A DNA stretch of 64,000 nt from JBFWMG01 sp050251715 (GTDB lineage: Bacteria > Desulfobacterota > Desulfovibrionia > Desulfovibrionales > Desulfovibrionaceae). Location of the stretch: positions 1 through 64,000 of the forward strand of contig JBFWMG010000003.1 in NCBI GenBank assembly GCA_050251715.1. The letters are read 5' to 3'. The position numbers were made by a program, and so were the translations under genes. The notes beneath the pieces were generated by a model. It saw only the letters and a program-made list of their open reading frames with translations, ran no database searches and was not told where the DNA came from. Shown one piece after another: positions 34,668-43,083 of the stretch. How positions within the stretch are numbered: position 1 is the first letter of the stretch; every line of letters begins with the position of its first letter.

Positions 34668-35744
34668 TTAGCGTCTTGTTGCCAGGGCGGCGAGCCATGC
34701 TTCCAACGCCGCCGCCTGGATGGAGATGTTGCAGTCCGCCACGCATTTTTCCCAGGCGAGCCGTTTCCAGGCGGCCAGGGTGGCGTTGTCCGCGGCCAGG
34801 ACCGACGAAAGCGCCTGGGCCAGCCCGGCAGGGCCGGAGGCGGGGTCGACAAGAAGATGGTCCAGGCCCGCTGGCCAGACCTCGGGGATGCCGCCCACGC
34901 GGCGCGCCACCGGCACAAGGCCGTGGGCCATGGCTTCGAGCAGCCCCTGGGGCACGCCCTCGTGCGGGGAAGACAGGCAAAAGACGTCGGCGCGGCGCAG
35001 GTGGCCGGGCACGTCGGTGCTGAAGCCGTGCCACACGATGCGCTCCGCCAGGCCCAGGGTTTGGGCCAGCGCCTTGAGGGGCGCTTCCTGGTTGCCGTTG
35101 CCCACCACGTGCAGGGTAAAGGCGTGGCCCGCGTCGCGGCACATGGCCAGGGCGTGGAGCAGGGCGGGCATGTCCTTGCCCGCCACCAGCTGGTTGGTGG
35201 CGATGAGCGCGAGCGGTGCGTCCGGCGCGACGCGGGCCGGGGGCGGCGCGGCCACGGGCGGCTTGCCGGGATGGATGACCGTGATGGCCCCGGGCGCGAC
35301 AAAGGGGAGCTTGGCGGCCAGCTTGTGCTTGATGTCGTGGCAGTTGGTGAGCAGGTGCGGCCGCACGAGCCGCATCTGGAAACGGATTTTCGCGGTGGGG
35401 CTGAGGTCGCCCTGCGCGCCGATGCGCTGCACCACCGGGATGCCGCACAGCCGGGCGGCGACGCCCGCGCTGCGCATGTCCTTGGCCACGTTGCCCAGCA
35501 CCACGTCCACCTTGTTGCGCCAAAAAAAGGCCGCGAAGCGGGCGATGCACACCGGGTTGAAGTCGAAGCCGAAGGAGACGGGGCGGGCGTCGATGCCCAG
35601 GGCGCGGGCCTTGTCCACAAAGGGGCCGGGCCTGCCGAACAGCCAGACCCCGTGGCCGCGCCGCCGCAGAAAGTCGGCCACCTCCAGGGTCCAGGTCTTG
35701 ACGCCGCCCCAGCTGTGGGTCGCATTGACGCAGGCGATGTTCAT
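34668..35744 (-). CDS. Glycosyltransferase, GT4-type (GT-B fold)
   Basis: This 358-residue enzyme begins MNIACVNATHSWGGVKTWTL. It has LIATNQLVAGKDMPALLHAL, LHVVGNGNQE and DVFCLSSPHEGVPQGLLEAMAHGLV, the GT4 donor-site signature. Its ATG overlaps the TGA of larB (ATGA), so it is translationally coupled to it. It is distantly related to the downstream neighbour, suggesting an old duplication. Confidence 0.9.
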   Translation of the reverse strand: MNIACVNATHSWGGVKTWTLEVADFLRRRGHGVWLFGRPGPFVDKARALGIDARPVSFGFDFNPVCIARFAAFFWRNKVDVVLGNVAKDMRSAGVAARLCGIPVVQRIGAQGDLSPTAKIRFQMRLVRPHLLTNCHDIKHKLAAKLPFVAPGAITVIHPGKPPVAAPPPARVAPDAPLALIATNQLVAGKDMPALLHALAMCRDAGHAFTLHVVGNGNQEAPLKALAQTLGLAERIVWHGFSTDVPGHLRRADVFCLSSPHEGVPQGLLEAMAHGLVPVARRVGGIPEVWPAGLDHLLVDPASGPAGLAQALSSVLAADNATLAAWKRLAWEKCVADCNISIQAAALEAWLAALATRR

Positions 35745-36559
35745 GCGGGGAGAGGTGTCTGCGCCGGGGCGGCGCCGCTGTCCAGGCGTCCGAGCAGTTT
35801 GGCGGCAAAGGCCGCCGCGCCGAATCCGTTGTCGATGTTGACCACCACTAGGCCCGGCGCGCAGGCGTTGAGCATGCCCAGCAGCGCCGCAAGGCCTTGA
35901 AAACTTGCGCCATAGCCCACGGAGGTGGGCACGGCCACGATGGGCGCGCGGGTCATGCCGCCCAGCACGCCGGGCAGCGCGCCTTCCATGCCCGCCACCA
36001 CGATGAGCAGCCTTGCCGCGCCCAGGGCGTTGAGGTGCGGGGTGATGCGGTGCAGTCCCGCCACGCCCACGTCGGAGATCAATCCGGCGTCGAGGCCCAG
36101 GAACCGCGCCGTGCCCAGCGCCTCCAGCGCCACGGGCAGGTCGGAGGCTCCGGCGCAGACCACCAGCACCTCGCCGTGGTCCCGCCACGGCGCGGCAAGG
36201 TCAAGCGGTTTGCCCAGCGCAAACAGCCCGGCCCGCTCCCAGAACGCGCCGTCCGGAAAACGTTCGGCCAGGAACGCGCCCTGGGCCGGGGAAAGCTTGG
36301 TGGCCAGCACGGGGCGCAAGGCGCCCTCTTCCGGCCCGCCACGCAGGCCGCGCACGGCGGTTTCCAGCTGGGCGTCGTCCTTGCCCTGGCCGAACACCAC
36401 CTCGGCCACGCCCGTGCGCAGGGAGCGGTGCATGTCGAGCGTGACCCCCTGGGCCAGTTGGGCCAGGGGCAGTCCGCGCAGGGCGGCCAACGCCTCGTCG
36501 ACCGCGATGTCGCCCGCCGCCACCCGCGTCAGCAATTCCTTTACGTGCAATGCGTCCAT
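35741..36559 (-). CDS. larB: LarB, nickel-pincer cofactor biosynthesis protein
   Basis: This 272-residue protein has a variable N-terminal part and a C-terminal PurE/AIR-carboxylase-like domain: VLVVCAGASDLPVALEA, LISDVGVAGLHRI, VAGMEGALPGVLGGM, PTSVGYGASFQGLAALLGM and VNIDNGFGAAAFA. LarB carboxylates and hydrolyses nicotinic acid adenine dinucleotide in the first step of the nickel-pincer nucleotide made for LarA-type racemases. larC and larE are not in this window. It heads an operon with two glycosyltransferases, which is an unexpected pairing. A GAGGAA ribosome site precedes the ATG. Confidence 0.93.
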   Translation of the reverse strand: MDALHVKELLTRVAAGDIAVDEALAALRGLPLAQLAQGVTLDMHRSLRTGVAEVVFGQGKDDAQLETAVRGLRGGPEEGALRPVLATKLSPAQGAFLAERFPDGAFWERAGLFALGKPLDLAAPWRDHGEVLVVCAGASDLPVALEALGTARFLGLDAGLISDVGVAGLHRITPHLNALGAARLLIVVAGMEGALPGVLGGMTRAPIVAVPTSVGYGASFQGLAALLGMLNACAPGLVVVNIDNGFGAAAFAAKLLGRLDSGAAPAQTPLPA

Positions 36560-36709
36560 GCCGGTTCCTCGCCGCCTGGGTCTACTAAAGGGGCATGGGC
36601 AGGTCAAGGCCGCCCCTTTTGGCCCTCCATGGCATATTTCTCCCCTTGGCGATAAAAACAACGCCCTGCAACGATTGAAAAGCGTTGCGCGAAACGGTAT
36701 GGAAGTCTC

Positions 36710-38179
36710 ATGTCCTCATCGAGCATCCTCTTTATCGCCCCGGCGCAAGCGGTCCTGAACATATTCCCATTGCTCAAGGAGGCGGGGCTGGAAGCGGGCA
36801 TGGCGGAAAACCTGTCCGGCGCGCTCGGTTTCATCAAGAAGGCGCGGCCCGCGCTGGTGCTGTCCAGGCCGTGGCTGCCCGGCTACAAGATCGAGAACCT
36901 GCTCGCCCAGGCCGCGGCGGACCCAGACTTTCCCCGCATCATCGTGTTCACTGAAAAGGGCTCCGCCGACGACGCGCGGCGGCTTATGGAACTGGGCGCG
37001 CACGACTACTGGCTCGAACCGCTGGCCTGGGAAAAGATAGAAGCCGCGCTGCCCGCGCAGCCGGCGTCCCCCCTTGCGTCGGGCGCGGCCCCGGCGGCGG
37101 CGTCCGCCAGCCAGCCCCGGCCCGCCGCGCCCCAGGCCAAGTCCGGCGGCCTCACCATCATAGGCAGGCACCCCGCCGTGGCGCGCGTGCTCGCCCTGGC
37201 CCGGCAGGTCGCGCCGTCCAAGGCCACCGTGCTCATCGCGGGCGAGTCCGGCACCGGCAAGGAGATGTTCGCCCGTTTCCTGCACCAGCATTCGGACCGG
37301 CACGACAAGCCGTTCGTCGCCATCAACTGCGCCGCGCTGCCCGAACACCTGCTCGAAAGCGAACTCTTTGGCCACGAAAAAGGCTCGTTCACCGGCGCCA
37401 TCAGCCGCAAACTGGGCAAGTTCGAGCTGGCCAACGGCGGCACGCTGCTGCTCGACGAAATTTCCGAAATGGAACTGGGGCTGCAAGCCAAGCTCCTGCG
37501 CGTGCTCCAGGAAAGCGAACTGGACCGCGTGGGTGGCGTGGAGACCGTGAAGGTGGACGTGCGCGTGCTGGCCACCACCAACCGCAAGCTCGAAGAGTGG
37601 GTCAAGGAGGGCAAGTTCCGCCAAGACCTCTATTTCCGGCTCAACGTCATCCCGCTTACCCTGCCGCCGCTCAAGGACCGGGCCGAGGACGCCATCCTTT
37701 TGGCCCAATTCTTCATCCGCAAGTTCTGCGACCAGTACGGGCTTGCGCCCATTGCCCTGTCCCAGGAGGCCGTGGACTGGATTGTGGGCTATGACTGGCC
37801 GGGCAACGTGCGCGAACTGCAAAACCTGATGGAGCGCGCCGTGCTGCTGGCTGGCAAGGGCCCCATCGCCAAGAGCCATTTCCTCCTCGACCCCGACGCC
37901 TGGCCCCTGCCCGAGGACGCCGCCGTCGTTGCGAACGAGGCCGCGCTAACGGCTCCCACCGCGCCCATCACGGCGGATGGGGCCGACCCCGGCGTATCCA
38001 TGGACAACATGCTCGCCGGTGGCGTCATCCCCTTGCAGGAGCTGGAGCGCATCATGATCCTCAAGGGGCTGGAGCAGACCTCCGGCAACCGCACCCAGGC
38101 CGCCGAACTGCTCGGCATCTCCGTGCGCACCCTGCGCAACAAGCTCAACGAGTACCGCAGCCAAGGCCTTGACGTGTGA
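36710..38179 (+). CDS. Sigma-54-dependent NtrC-family regulator with degenerate receiver
   Basis: This 489-residue protein has an N-terminal receiver-like domain (1-110), a linker, an AAA+ sigma-54 activator domain and a Fis-type helix-turn-helix (GNRTQAAELLGISVRTLRNKL). The ATPase part has Walker A GESGTGKE (178-185), GSFTGA (225-230, the sigma-54 contact loop) and GGTLLLDEISEM. In the receiver, the phosphoacceptor position is Arg53 (ALVLSRPWLPG), the acidic pocket is missing (ILFIAPAQ) and the KP Lys is Glu103, so it cannot be phosphorylated in the usual way. It is related to FleQ/FlrC-type regulators. It is divergent from larB; hairpins follow the stop. Confidence 0.92.
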   Translation: MSSSSILFIAPAQAVLNIFPLLKEAGLEAGMAENLSGALGFIKKARPALVLSRPWLPGYKIENLLAQAAADPDFPRIIVFTEKGSADDARRLMELGAHDYWLEPLAWEKIEAALPAQPASPLASGAAPAAASASQPRPAAPQAKSGGLTIIGRHPAVARVLALARQVAPSKATVLIAGESGTGKEMFARFLHQHSDRHDKPFVAINCAALPEHLLESELFGHEKGSFTGAISRKLGKFELANGGTLLLDEISEMELGLQAKLLRVLQESELDRVGGVETVKVDVRVLATTNRKLEEWVKEGKFRQDLYFRLNVIPLTLPPLKDRAEDAILLAQFFIRKFCDQYGLAPIALSQEAVDWIVGYDWPGNVRELQNLMERAVLLAGKGPIAKSHFLLDPDAWPLPEDAAVVANEAALTAPTAPITADGADPGVSMDNMLAGGVIPLQELERIMILKGLEQTSGNRTQAAELLGISVRTLRNKLNEYRSQGLDV

Positions 38180-38237
38180 CGGGCCTTGGCCTAGTCGATC
38201 TGAACAGGGCGCGCTCTCGCGCCTTTGTCTATTTTGC
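38161..38237 (+). terminator. Two hairpins after the NtrC-type regulator
   Basis: An 8-bp stem (38161-38168 with 38182-38189) spans the stop codon. A second 6-bp GC stem (38208-38213 with 38218-38223) is followed by TTTGTCTATTTT. They separate the regulator from the radical SAM gene. Confidence 0.7.
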
Positions 38238-38273
38238 GGGCCGCGCGCGGCCCCTCACCAACCGGAGCCTTTC

Positions 38274-39197
38274 ATGAGCAAATACTACATGCCCGAGCCG
38301 GGGCAGTCCGCCATAAAACGCCTGTACCGCCTTGTCCGCCACAAGCACCGCGCCCGCCCCTCGTTTCCCAGCCACATCCAGATCCAGACCGACAGCCGCT
38401 GCAACGCCAAGTGCGTGTTCTGCGGCTACAAGAACACCCTGGACCTGCCCCACGGCGCCATGGACGACGAGCTGTACAGGAAGATCATCGACGAGTGCGG
38501 CCGCCATCTCATGAGCCGCATCAGCCCCTATCTGATGAACGAGCCGCTCCTTGACAAGAAGATGCCGGAGCGCATCGCCTACATCACCAAGCGCAAGAGC
38601 TTCCGCACCAAGTCGCGCATCACCACCAACGGCGCGCTGCTCACCGAGGACATGAGCCGGGGCATCATCGAGGCCGGCCTCGACGCCATCTACATCAGCG
38701 TGCAGGGCTATTCGCCCGAGACCTATAAGGAAAGCATGGGTCTGAGCCTCGACCGGACCCTGACCAACATCGACCGCTTCCTCGACATCAAGGCCGGGCG
38801 GGGCACCAAAAAGCCCAAGGTCAACATCTCCACCGTGCGCACCTCCATCATTGACAAGGAACTGGACTACGCACGGGAATACTGGGGCAAGCGCGACGTG
38901 ACCTTCCGCATCAACAACCCGGACAACCGCTCCGGAGAGGACATCTCCAGCCTGGCCATGACCAAGACCAAGCTCAAGCGCAATTGCGACCTGTTCCTCA
39001 AGCAGGCCTACGTGCTCTACAACGGCGACATGGTGCTGTGCTGCCACGACTGGCGGCGCTCCGTGGTGCTGGGCAACGTGCGCGAGCGGTCCATCGGCGA
39101 GATCTGGAACGCCCCCCATTTCATCGAGCTCATCCGCGAATACTTTCGCGGCGATTTTTCCCACTGCGCCATCTGCCGCACCTGCACCGTCTCCTGA
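38274..39197 (+). CDS. Radical SAM/SPASM protein
   Basis: This 307-residue enzyme has CNAKCVFC (Cys43, Cys47, Cys50) for the SAM-binding 4Fe-4S cluster, the family feature RITTNGALL, and a C-terminal SPASM-like domain with NCDLFLKQAYVLYNGDMVLC, GNVRERSIGEIWN and HCAICRTC for auxiliary clusters. Such proteins modify peptides, sugars or cofactors; the substrate here is unknown. GGAG lies upstream of the ATG. It is followed 30 bp later by an aminotransferase, so the two probably act in the same pathway. Confidence 0.88.
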   Translation: MSKYYMPEPGQSAIKRLYRLVRHKHRARPSFPSHIQIQTDSRCNAKCVFCGYKNTLDLPHGAMDDELYRKIIDECGRHLMSRISPYLMNEPLLDKKMPERIAYITKRKSFRTKSRITTNGALLTEDMSRGIIEAGLDAIYISVQGYSPETYKESMGLSLDRTLTNIDRFLDIKAGRGTKKPKVNISTVRTSIIDKELDYAREYWGKRDVTFRINNPDNRSGEDISSLAMTKTKLKRNCDLFLKQAYVLYNGDMVLCCHDWRRSVVLGNVRERSIGEIWNAPHFIELIREYFRGDFSHCAICRTCTVS

Positions 39198-39227
39198 GAC
39201 GCGGCGCACAAGACATTCGGAGGAATC

Positions 39228-40418
39228 ATGACCGTTCTGTCCAAGCAGATTTCCGGCTACCTTGACCGCGCCTCCTGGATCCGCAAGATGTTCGAGGCGG
39301 GCACCGTGCTCAAGGCCCAATACGGCGAAGACGCGGTGTGCGACTTCAGCCTTGGCAATCCCGACGTGCCGCCGCCGCCCGCCGTTGCCCACGGGCTGCG
39401 CGCCCTGGCCGACAAGGCGGGCGACCCCTTCGCCATCGGCTACATGGCCAACACCGGCTACCCCCACGCCCGCGCCGCCCTGGCCGGGCACGTCAGCCGC
39501 GAGCAGGGCGTTGCCGTGGACGCCGGGGATCTCATCATCACCTGCGGCGCGGCGGGCGGCATCAACGCGCTCCTGCGCGCCATCCTCGAACCCGGCGACC
39601 AGGTGCTCGGCATCGCGCCCTTCTTCGTGGAATACAGCTTCTACACCGAAAACCACGGCGGCACCTTCGCCTTTGCCCAGGCCAAGCCCCTCACCTTCCA
39701 GATCGATTTCGACGCGCTGGAGGCCGCCATCACCCCCGGCACCCGGGCCGTGCTCATCAACTCGCCCAACAACCCCTCGGGCGCGGTCTATCCCGCCGAG
39801 GACATCGCCGCGCTGGGCGCGCTGCTCACCCGCAAGAGCGCCGCAAACGGCCGCCCCATCTTCCTCATTGCGGACGAGCCCTACCGCACCCTGGTCTACG
39901 ACGACACGGCCGTGCCCTCCATCCTGCCGCACTACCCCTACGGCGTGGTCATCTCCTCCTTTTCCAAAAGCCTGTCCCTGGCTGGCGAACGCGTGGGCTA
40001 CGTGCTGCTCAACCCCGCCATGCCCGACAAGCAGCTGCTTATGAACGGCCTTGCGCTCACCAACCGCATCCTCGGCTTTGTCAACGCGCCCGCCATCGGC
40101 CAGTCGCTCATGGTCGCCGCCCTGGACGCCCAGGTGGACGTGTCCATCTACGCGCGTCGTCGCGACGTCATGGCCCGGGTGTTGGACGACGCGGGGTTTG
40201 CCTACACCATGCCCAAGGGCGCGTTCTATTTCTTCCCCGAGGTTCCGGCCAAGTTCCAGGGCGACGACGTGGCCCTGTGCGCCGCGTTGCAGGAACAGAA
40301 AATCCTCGCCGTGCCCGGTCGCGGCTTTGGCTGCCCCGGCTTCTTCCGCCTGACGTTCTGTGTGGGCGAAGAGGTCATCGAGCGCTCCGCCGAAGGCTTC
40401 AAGAAGGCTGCGGCGTAA
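39228..40418 (+). CDS. Class I/II PLP-dependent aminotransferase
   Basis: This 396-residue fold-type I aminotransferase has GNPDVPPPP near the N-terminus, the loop ITCGAAGGINALLRA, NSPNNPSGAVYP (substrate and PLP contacts), IADEPYRTLVYDD and SSFSKSLSLAGERVGY with the Schiff-base Lys. It belongs to the aspartate aminotransferase superfamily; the amino donor cannot be read from sequence. GGAGG precedes the ATG. It is co-transcribed with the radical SAM/SPASM gene. The prophage begins 52 bp after its stop. Confidence 0.92.
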   Translation: MTVLSKQISGYLDRASWIRKMFEAGTVLKAQYGEDAVCDFSLGNPDVPPPPAVAHGLRALADKAGDPFAIGYMANTGYPHARAALAGHVSREQGVAVDAGDLIITCGAAGGINALLRAILEPGDQVLGIAPFFVEYSFYTENHGGTFAFAQAKPLTFQIDFDALEAAITPGTRAVLINSPNNPSGAVYPAEDIAALGALLTRKSAANGRPIFLIADEPYRTLVYDDTAVPSILPHYPYGVVISSFSKSLSLAGERVGYVLLNPAMPDKQLLMNGLALTNRILGFVNAPAIGQSLMVAALDAQVDVSIYARRRDVMARVLDDAGFAYTMPKGAFYFFPEVPAKFQGDDVALCAALQEQKILAVPGRGFGCPGFFRLTFCVGEEVIERSAEGFKKAAA

Positions 40419-40428
40419 TAACAAAGAC

Positions 40429-40470
40429 CCGGGGGAAGGAGAGAGGAGAGGGAAAACCCCTTTTTCCAAG
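40429..40470. repeat. Half of a host palindrome, cut by the prophage
   Basis: Positions 40429-40465 match one arm of the 82-bp palindrome at 33477-33558, read in the opposite direction, at about 36 of 37 positions. CCAAG (40466-40470) matches the beginning of its loop. The second arm is absent; prophage sequence begins instead at 40471. Confidence 0.85.
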
Positions 40471-40552
40471 TGAGGCGGCGCGCGAAAAATCGCGCCCCGT
40501 TTCGCGATAATTCGCCCCGCCTCTCCATTACACTATTCGTAACGCGATTTCA
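40471..40552. promoter_or_regulatory. Prophage right end with candidate transposase-binding repeats
   Basis: This 82-bp non-coding stretch between the junction and the methylase stop codon contains recurring CGCGAT-type motifs: AAATCGCG (about 40488-40495), TTTCGCGATAATTCG (about 40500-40514) and TTCGTAACGCGATTT (about 40536-40550). Mu-type ends carry several transposase-binding sites of this kind. Assignment is by position and repetition only. Confidence 0.45.
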
Positions 40553-41323
40553 CTAATTGTAGTTGGAGATGAACACCTCACCCGCCTGGCGGTCATTGTC
40601 ACGACCACAGGTGTAGCGGGTGCGGACCGCCTCGATGCGGAATGCGCGAAACACCTCGCGCACGTCGGAGGTGTCGTTCAGGCTCAACAGGAACCGGCCC
40701 TTGATGCCCTCAAGCTGGGCTGCCAGGGCGGTGAAGTCATCCCGGCAGAATACACCCTTCCCGTAGGCGTTTTCCGTGCCCAAGTAGGGTGGGTCGAGAT
40801 AAAAGAACGTCTCCGGCCGGTCGTATTGGCCAATCACCTGCGCATACGGCCGGTGCTCTATTAGAACCCTGGTCAGCCGCAAGTGGGCTCCGCTCAACTC
40901 TTCTTCGATCCGTAACAGGTTCAGTCTCGGAGGGGTAGTGGCCGACGTGCCGAACACCTGGCCCACAACCTTGCCCCCGAAGCTGCACTTGAGCCGGTAG
41001 TAGAACGATGCCGCGCGCTGAATGTCCGTCAACGTGTCCGGCCGGGTGCGCTGCTGGCGCTCGAACTCCTCCCGCGCCGTCAATATCCACTTGAACTGCC
41101 GGACGAACTCTTCCAGGTGACACTGGACGATCCGGTAGAGATTGACCAGCTCGCCGTTGATGTCGTTGATCACCTCCACCCGACTCGGCTCCTTGGCGAA
41201 CAGGGGCCATGCCGCTCCAGCGAAGGGTTCGCAGTAACAGGTGTGCTCGGGGATCCTCGCCAGGATATCCCGAACCAGTCTCGACTTGCCTCCCAAATAC
41301 CCGGAAAGCGGGCTTTTCATCAT
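40553..41323 (-). CDS. Phage D12-class DNA adenine N6-methyltransferase
   Basis: This 256-residue enzyme has the Dam-type motif order: GGKSRLV (motif X) at the N-terminus, PFAGAA (33-38, SAM binding) and DPPY (177-180, catalysis). It would methylate adenine in a short DNA site, possibly GATC. It is the last gene before the prophage right end, the place where Mu has its mom modification genes, and likely protects phage DNA from host restriction. An AAGGAC site precedes the tandem ATGATG start. Confidence 0.92.
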   Translation of the reverse strand: MMKSPLSGYLGGKSRLVRDILARIPEHTCYCEPFAGAAWPLFAKEPSRVEVINDINGELVNLYRIVQCHLEEFVRQFKWILTAREEFERQQRTRPDTLTDIQRAASFYYRLKCSFGGKVVGQVFGTSATTPPRLNLLRIEEELSGAHLRLTRVLIEHRPYAQVIGQYDRPETFFYLDPPYLGTENAYGKGVFCRDDFTALAAQLEGIKGRFLLSLNDTSDVREVFRAFRIEAVRTRYTCGRDNDRQAGEVFISNYN

Positions 41324-41475
41324 CTCACGTCCTTTACGTCGTGGCCTTGCGCCTGCTACACATCCCACACCCCCGCGCGGGGCCATGGGGGCAGCGACTT
41401 CGGCCGTGGACCGGCGTTCCAGCGCCGGGCCAGTGGGGGTGGGCAAACACCCCTGCCTGCTCCCTCTCGTACAAG

Positions 41476-41507
41476 AGCCCGCAGCCCTACACATCGGGTT
41501 GCGGGCT
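41476..41507 (-). terminator. Hairpin at the end of the tail operon
   Basis: A stem with one internal mismatch (41476-41487 with 41496-41507) overlaps the 3' end of gene D. The remaining gap to the methylase holds a further GC hairpin near 41411-41428. The methylase may therefore have its own promoter within 41324-41475; none was clearly identified. Confidence 0.5.
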
Positions 41508-42479
41508 TCCTTTCGGGACCGTGGCGGTCACCATACAGCGGTATCCGTTCTTGTCTCCCAGTTCGTGGCGCACCTGCTCGATGATCCACGTTCCATCAGC
41601 CAGCACACCCAGGCCGGAAACCGTCAGTCGCGCCTCGGCGACCAAGCTGGGGTTGCCCTCCATGGTCAGCTCCAGGGTGCCGGTCCCGCGCTCGCACGCC
41701 TCCAGCTTGCTTTTCGCGGCCGCCCGCGCCCGCGCCTCGTCGGGATAGCAGCCCGGCAGCTTGAACACGGGATCGCCCGACCCCACGGACACCTCGCGGC
41801 GTTGACCGGCGGCCACATCCTGCCAGGCGGCCACCACCGTGGCGTACTTGGAGCGGCCGGAGGCCGTGACCTCAAAGGATTGTATTTGCTTGGCCGCCAC
41901 GGCCACGGCAGGCATGGCCTTGCCGCCCGCGCTGACCGCTTCGCCCCGTGGCGTGAACAGGAGATACCCGCCTGCTGGCTTGGCCACCGCGCCGTAGTCC
42001 TTGGAAAGCCGCGTGAGCAGCTGCATGTCACTTTCCTCGGTCTGGTCCAGGTGCGCGATGCGAATGTCGGCCAGGCTGGCCGCCACCTTGGGCGTCAGGC
42101 CGTGGGCGGCGGCGATGTCCGCCACCACCTTGCGCAGGCTCGCGTCGTCCCACGACCTGGTGCGCATCTGCTTCATGGTGGAGCGCATGTCGGCGGCGGT
42201 GCCCCGAATCGTCAAAGTCCGTGGCCAGCCGCTTTCCGACAGTTCGTCCACGGCATACGTCCCCACCATGTGGAGCCCCGTTGCCTGGTATCCCAGGCTG
42301 ACGGCCAGCACCACGCCCACACGCGGCGCGGACACTTTGCCCTCGCGGTTATCCACGGCGATTTCCACGGTATCAGCGGACACACCGGCCTTGTCGGTGA
42401 CCACGAGCCGAACAAGGCGGTCGCGAAAGCGCGCTGTCACGTCGGAACTGTCGGCGACGATGCTGAAGATGGGGCGCAT
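41487..42479 (-). CDS. D: P2 gpD-like tail protein
   Basis: This 330-residue protein matches the late-control D family (gpD), which forms the baseplate hub beneath the spike in contractile tails. Segments include SVGDPVFK-like strands, DNREGKVSAPRVGVVLAVSL, and IAHLDQTEESDMQLLTRLSKDYGA, a characteristic D-family stretch. Its ATG overlaps the stop of gene X (TGATG); a GTG 9 bp upstream is an alternative. Confidence 0.92.
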   Translation of the reverse strand: MRPIFSIVADSSDVTARFRDRLVRLVVTDKAGVSADTVEIAVDNREGKVSAPRVGVVLAVSLGYQATGLHMVGTYAVDELSESGWPRTLTIRGTAADMRSTMKQMRTRSWDDASLRKVVADIAAAHGLTPKVAASLADIRIAHLDQTEESDMQLLTRLSKDYGAVAKPAGGYLLFTPRGEAVSAGGKAMPAVAVAAKQIQSFEVTASGRSKYATVVAAWQDVAAGQRREVSVGSGDPVFKLPGCYPDEARARAAAKSKLEACERGTGTLELTMEGNPSLVAEARLTVSGLGVLADGTWIIEQVRHELGDKNGYRCMVTATVPKGSPQPDV

Positions 42480-42688
42480 CAGTCCCACATCCTAATGGAC
42501 TGCTTGACCACGGGCGCGGCCACGTCGGGAAGGAGAATGACTGTTCCGGCGGTCAGCACCGGCCCCTTGGCTGCCAAGCCGGGATTGGCGTTGAGCACCG
42601 CCTCGGCCGTGCCCGCGCGGCTACCGTAGTGGGCCCAGCAGATCGCGTCGAGCATGTCGCCATCCTTGGTCACGTAGTAGGTGGACAT
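42479..42688 (-). CDS. X: P2 gpX-like tail protein (LysM-type)
   Basis: This 69-residue protein has a single LysM-like fold: MSTYYVTKDGDMLDAICW, then YGSRAGTAEAVLNANPGLA and LTAGTVILLPD. gpX is a small baseplate or tail-end component. Both ends overlap its neighbours by one to four bases. Confidence 0.9.
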   Translation of the reverse strand: MSTYYVTKDGDMLDAICWAHYGSRAGTAEAVLNANPGLAAKGPVLTAGTVILLPDVAAPVVKQSIRMWD

Positions 42689-43083
42689 CAGGCGTCCTCC
42701 CCGTAGCGCGACAGGCGAAGGCTGAATTCGATCTTCTTCGGGATGCCGCCGGGCAGGAACACGGTCTGGGTCTCGGCGACCTCTTCGATCACGTACTTGC
42801 CCCAGGCCTTCCCCAGGCCGTCCGTCAAGACCAGCGGCACGCCCTTGCCCGCCTCCGCGCGCATGGCGTCGAGTTGGCCCAGGCCGCCCTTGAAGGTGGT
42901 CAGGATCACGCCCTCCAACTCTATGGTCTCCTTGCCGGGCCCCGTGAACTGCAGGCCCGGTTCGCGGGCGAAGCGCGGCTGCTCGGCCCAGCGGAACGGC
43001 GTGGTCCGCCGCAGCTGCTGGTAGGCCGCCGTGGACAGGGAAAAGCGATAGCTCCCCAGGGCCATCATTACCGAGCTAGTCAT
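42688..43083 (-). CDS. U: P2 gpU-like tail protein
   Basis: This 131-residue protein matches gpU: MMALGSYRFSLSTAAYQQL, then WAEQPRFAREPGLQFTGPG and GGIPKKIEFSLRLSRYG. gpU is involved in tail completion. The ATG at 43083 is favoured by a GGAGCG site; it overlaps the end of the tape-measure gene by 8 bases. An ATG pair at 43068 and 43065 is an alternative. Confidence 0.9.
   Translation of the reverse strand: MTSSVMMALGSYRFSLSTAAYQQLRRTTPFRWAEQPRFAREPGLQFTGPGKETIELEGVILTTFKGGLGQLDAMRAEAGKGVPLVLTDGLGKAWGKYVIEEVAETQTVFLPGGIPKKIEFSLRLSRYGEDA

Noticed and set aside
40419..40552. tRNA attachment site for the prophage
   Set aside because: No tRNA is present; the junction lies in a dispersed palindrome, as expected for a transposing phage.
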